The notes below the pieces were generated by a model, which was not told the DNA's origin, ran no database searches, and was given only the letters and a program-made list of their open reading frames with translations. Positions 63,928-64,000 of a stretch of DNA of 64,000 nt are shown here, piece by piece; within the stretch, counting starts at the first letter, position 1, and each line of letters starts with the position of its first letter. The stretch lies in assembly GCF_001039355.2 (NCBI RefSeq), contig NW_019773737.1, forward strand, positions 62,001 through 126,000. Reading direction: 5' to 3'. The position numbers and the translations under genes are program-made. The DNA comes from Lingula anatina. Lineage: Eukaryota; Brachiopoda; Lingulata; Lingulida; Lingulidae.

Positions 63928-64000
63928 ATGGCAACTGCTGCAGCTAATATAGCAAAGGATGATGACGACGAGATATATTATGAGTTTGATCCAGCAGATT
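63928..64000 (+). CDS. Unidentified gene, 5' end (partial)
   Basis: ATG follows a TTGTTATTAG splice acceptor directly and opens a frame that runs off the window. The 24 visible codons begin M-A-T-A-A-A-N-I-A-K and continue with four Asp and an acidic segment (EIYYEFDPAD). This is too short to name. The acceptor, good start context and acidic N-terminus support a real gene with an upstream noncoding exon. Confidence 0.55.
   Translation, partial: MATAAANIAKDDDDEIYYEFDPAD

Overview
This is AT-rich nuclear DNA from an animal. All genes are multi-exon with GT-AG introns (two GC-AG), microsatellites are frequent, and short non-autonomous DNA transposons sit in introns. The gene set (MuSK-like kinase, PSMG3, a CLIP3/4-type CAP-Gly protein, an NWD1/NWD2-like STAND NTPase, a single ASXL, CCDC178, a counting-factor-associated-protein-D-type cysteine protease) suggests an invertebrate, most plausibly a mollusc or another lophotrochozoan. 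The phylum is an inference. Gene models were assembled by hand from splice sites, reading phase and family resemblance; exon coordinates are in each entry.

Layout. 1-737 (+): last coding part of a MuSK-like receptor tyrosine kinase. 738-4993: 3'UTR and intergenic DNA with a ~790-bp near-identical duplication and a single-base gap. 4994-6061 (-): PSMG3, four exons. 6521-14649 (+): CLIP4-like gene, 14 coding exons, head-to-head with PSMG3. 16288-29861 (-): large NWD-like gene (DUF4062, NACHT, WD40), convergent with CLIP4. Its last exon contains a ~1.04-kb repeated block joined at an N, very probably two alleles assembled in tandem. 29862-37886: about 8 kb with no confident gene but with possible alternative first exons of the NWD gene and several microsatellites. 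37887-47189 (-): ASXL, 11 exons. 47672-56105 (+): CCDC178, 19 coding exons, sharing a compact bidirectional promoter with ASXL. 57462-62915 (-): papain-family protease with an N-terminal CFAD-type region, 10 exons. 63928-64000 (+): first codons of an unidentified gene.

The genes have unrelated jobs: synaptic or receptor signalling, proteasome assembly, microtubule plus-end binding, STAND-type signalling, Polycomb deubiquitinase cofactor, a coiled-coil protein, and lysosomal or secreted proteolysis. There is no operon-like system. The more interesting points are the head-to-head ASXL-CCDC178 pair, which matches the human ASXL3-CCDC178 arrangement as I remember it; a possible extra CAP-Gly-like cassette exon in the CLIP4 gene; an amplified TLAQIKAQ motif in ASXL; three well-delimited MITE-like elements; and two probable haplotype-duplication assembly errors. 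I did not find a convincing undescribed system.
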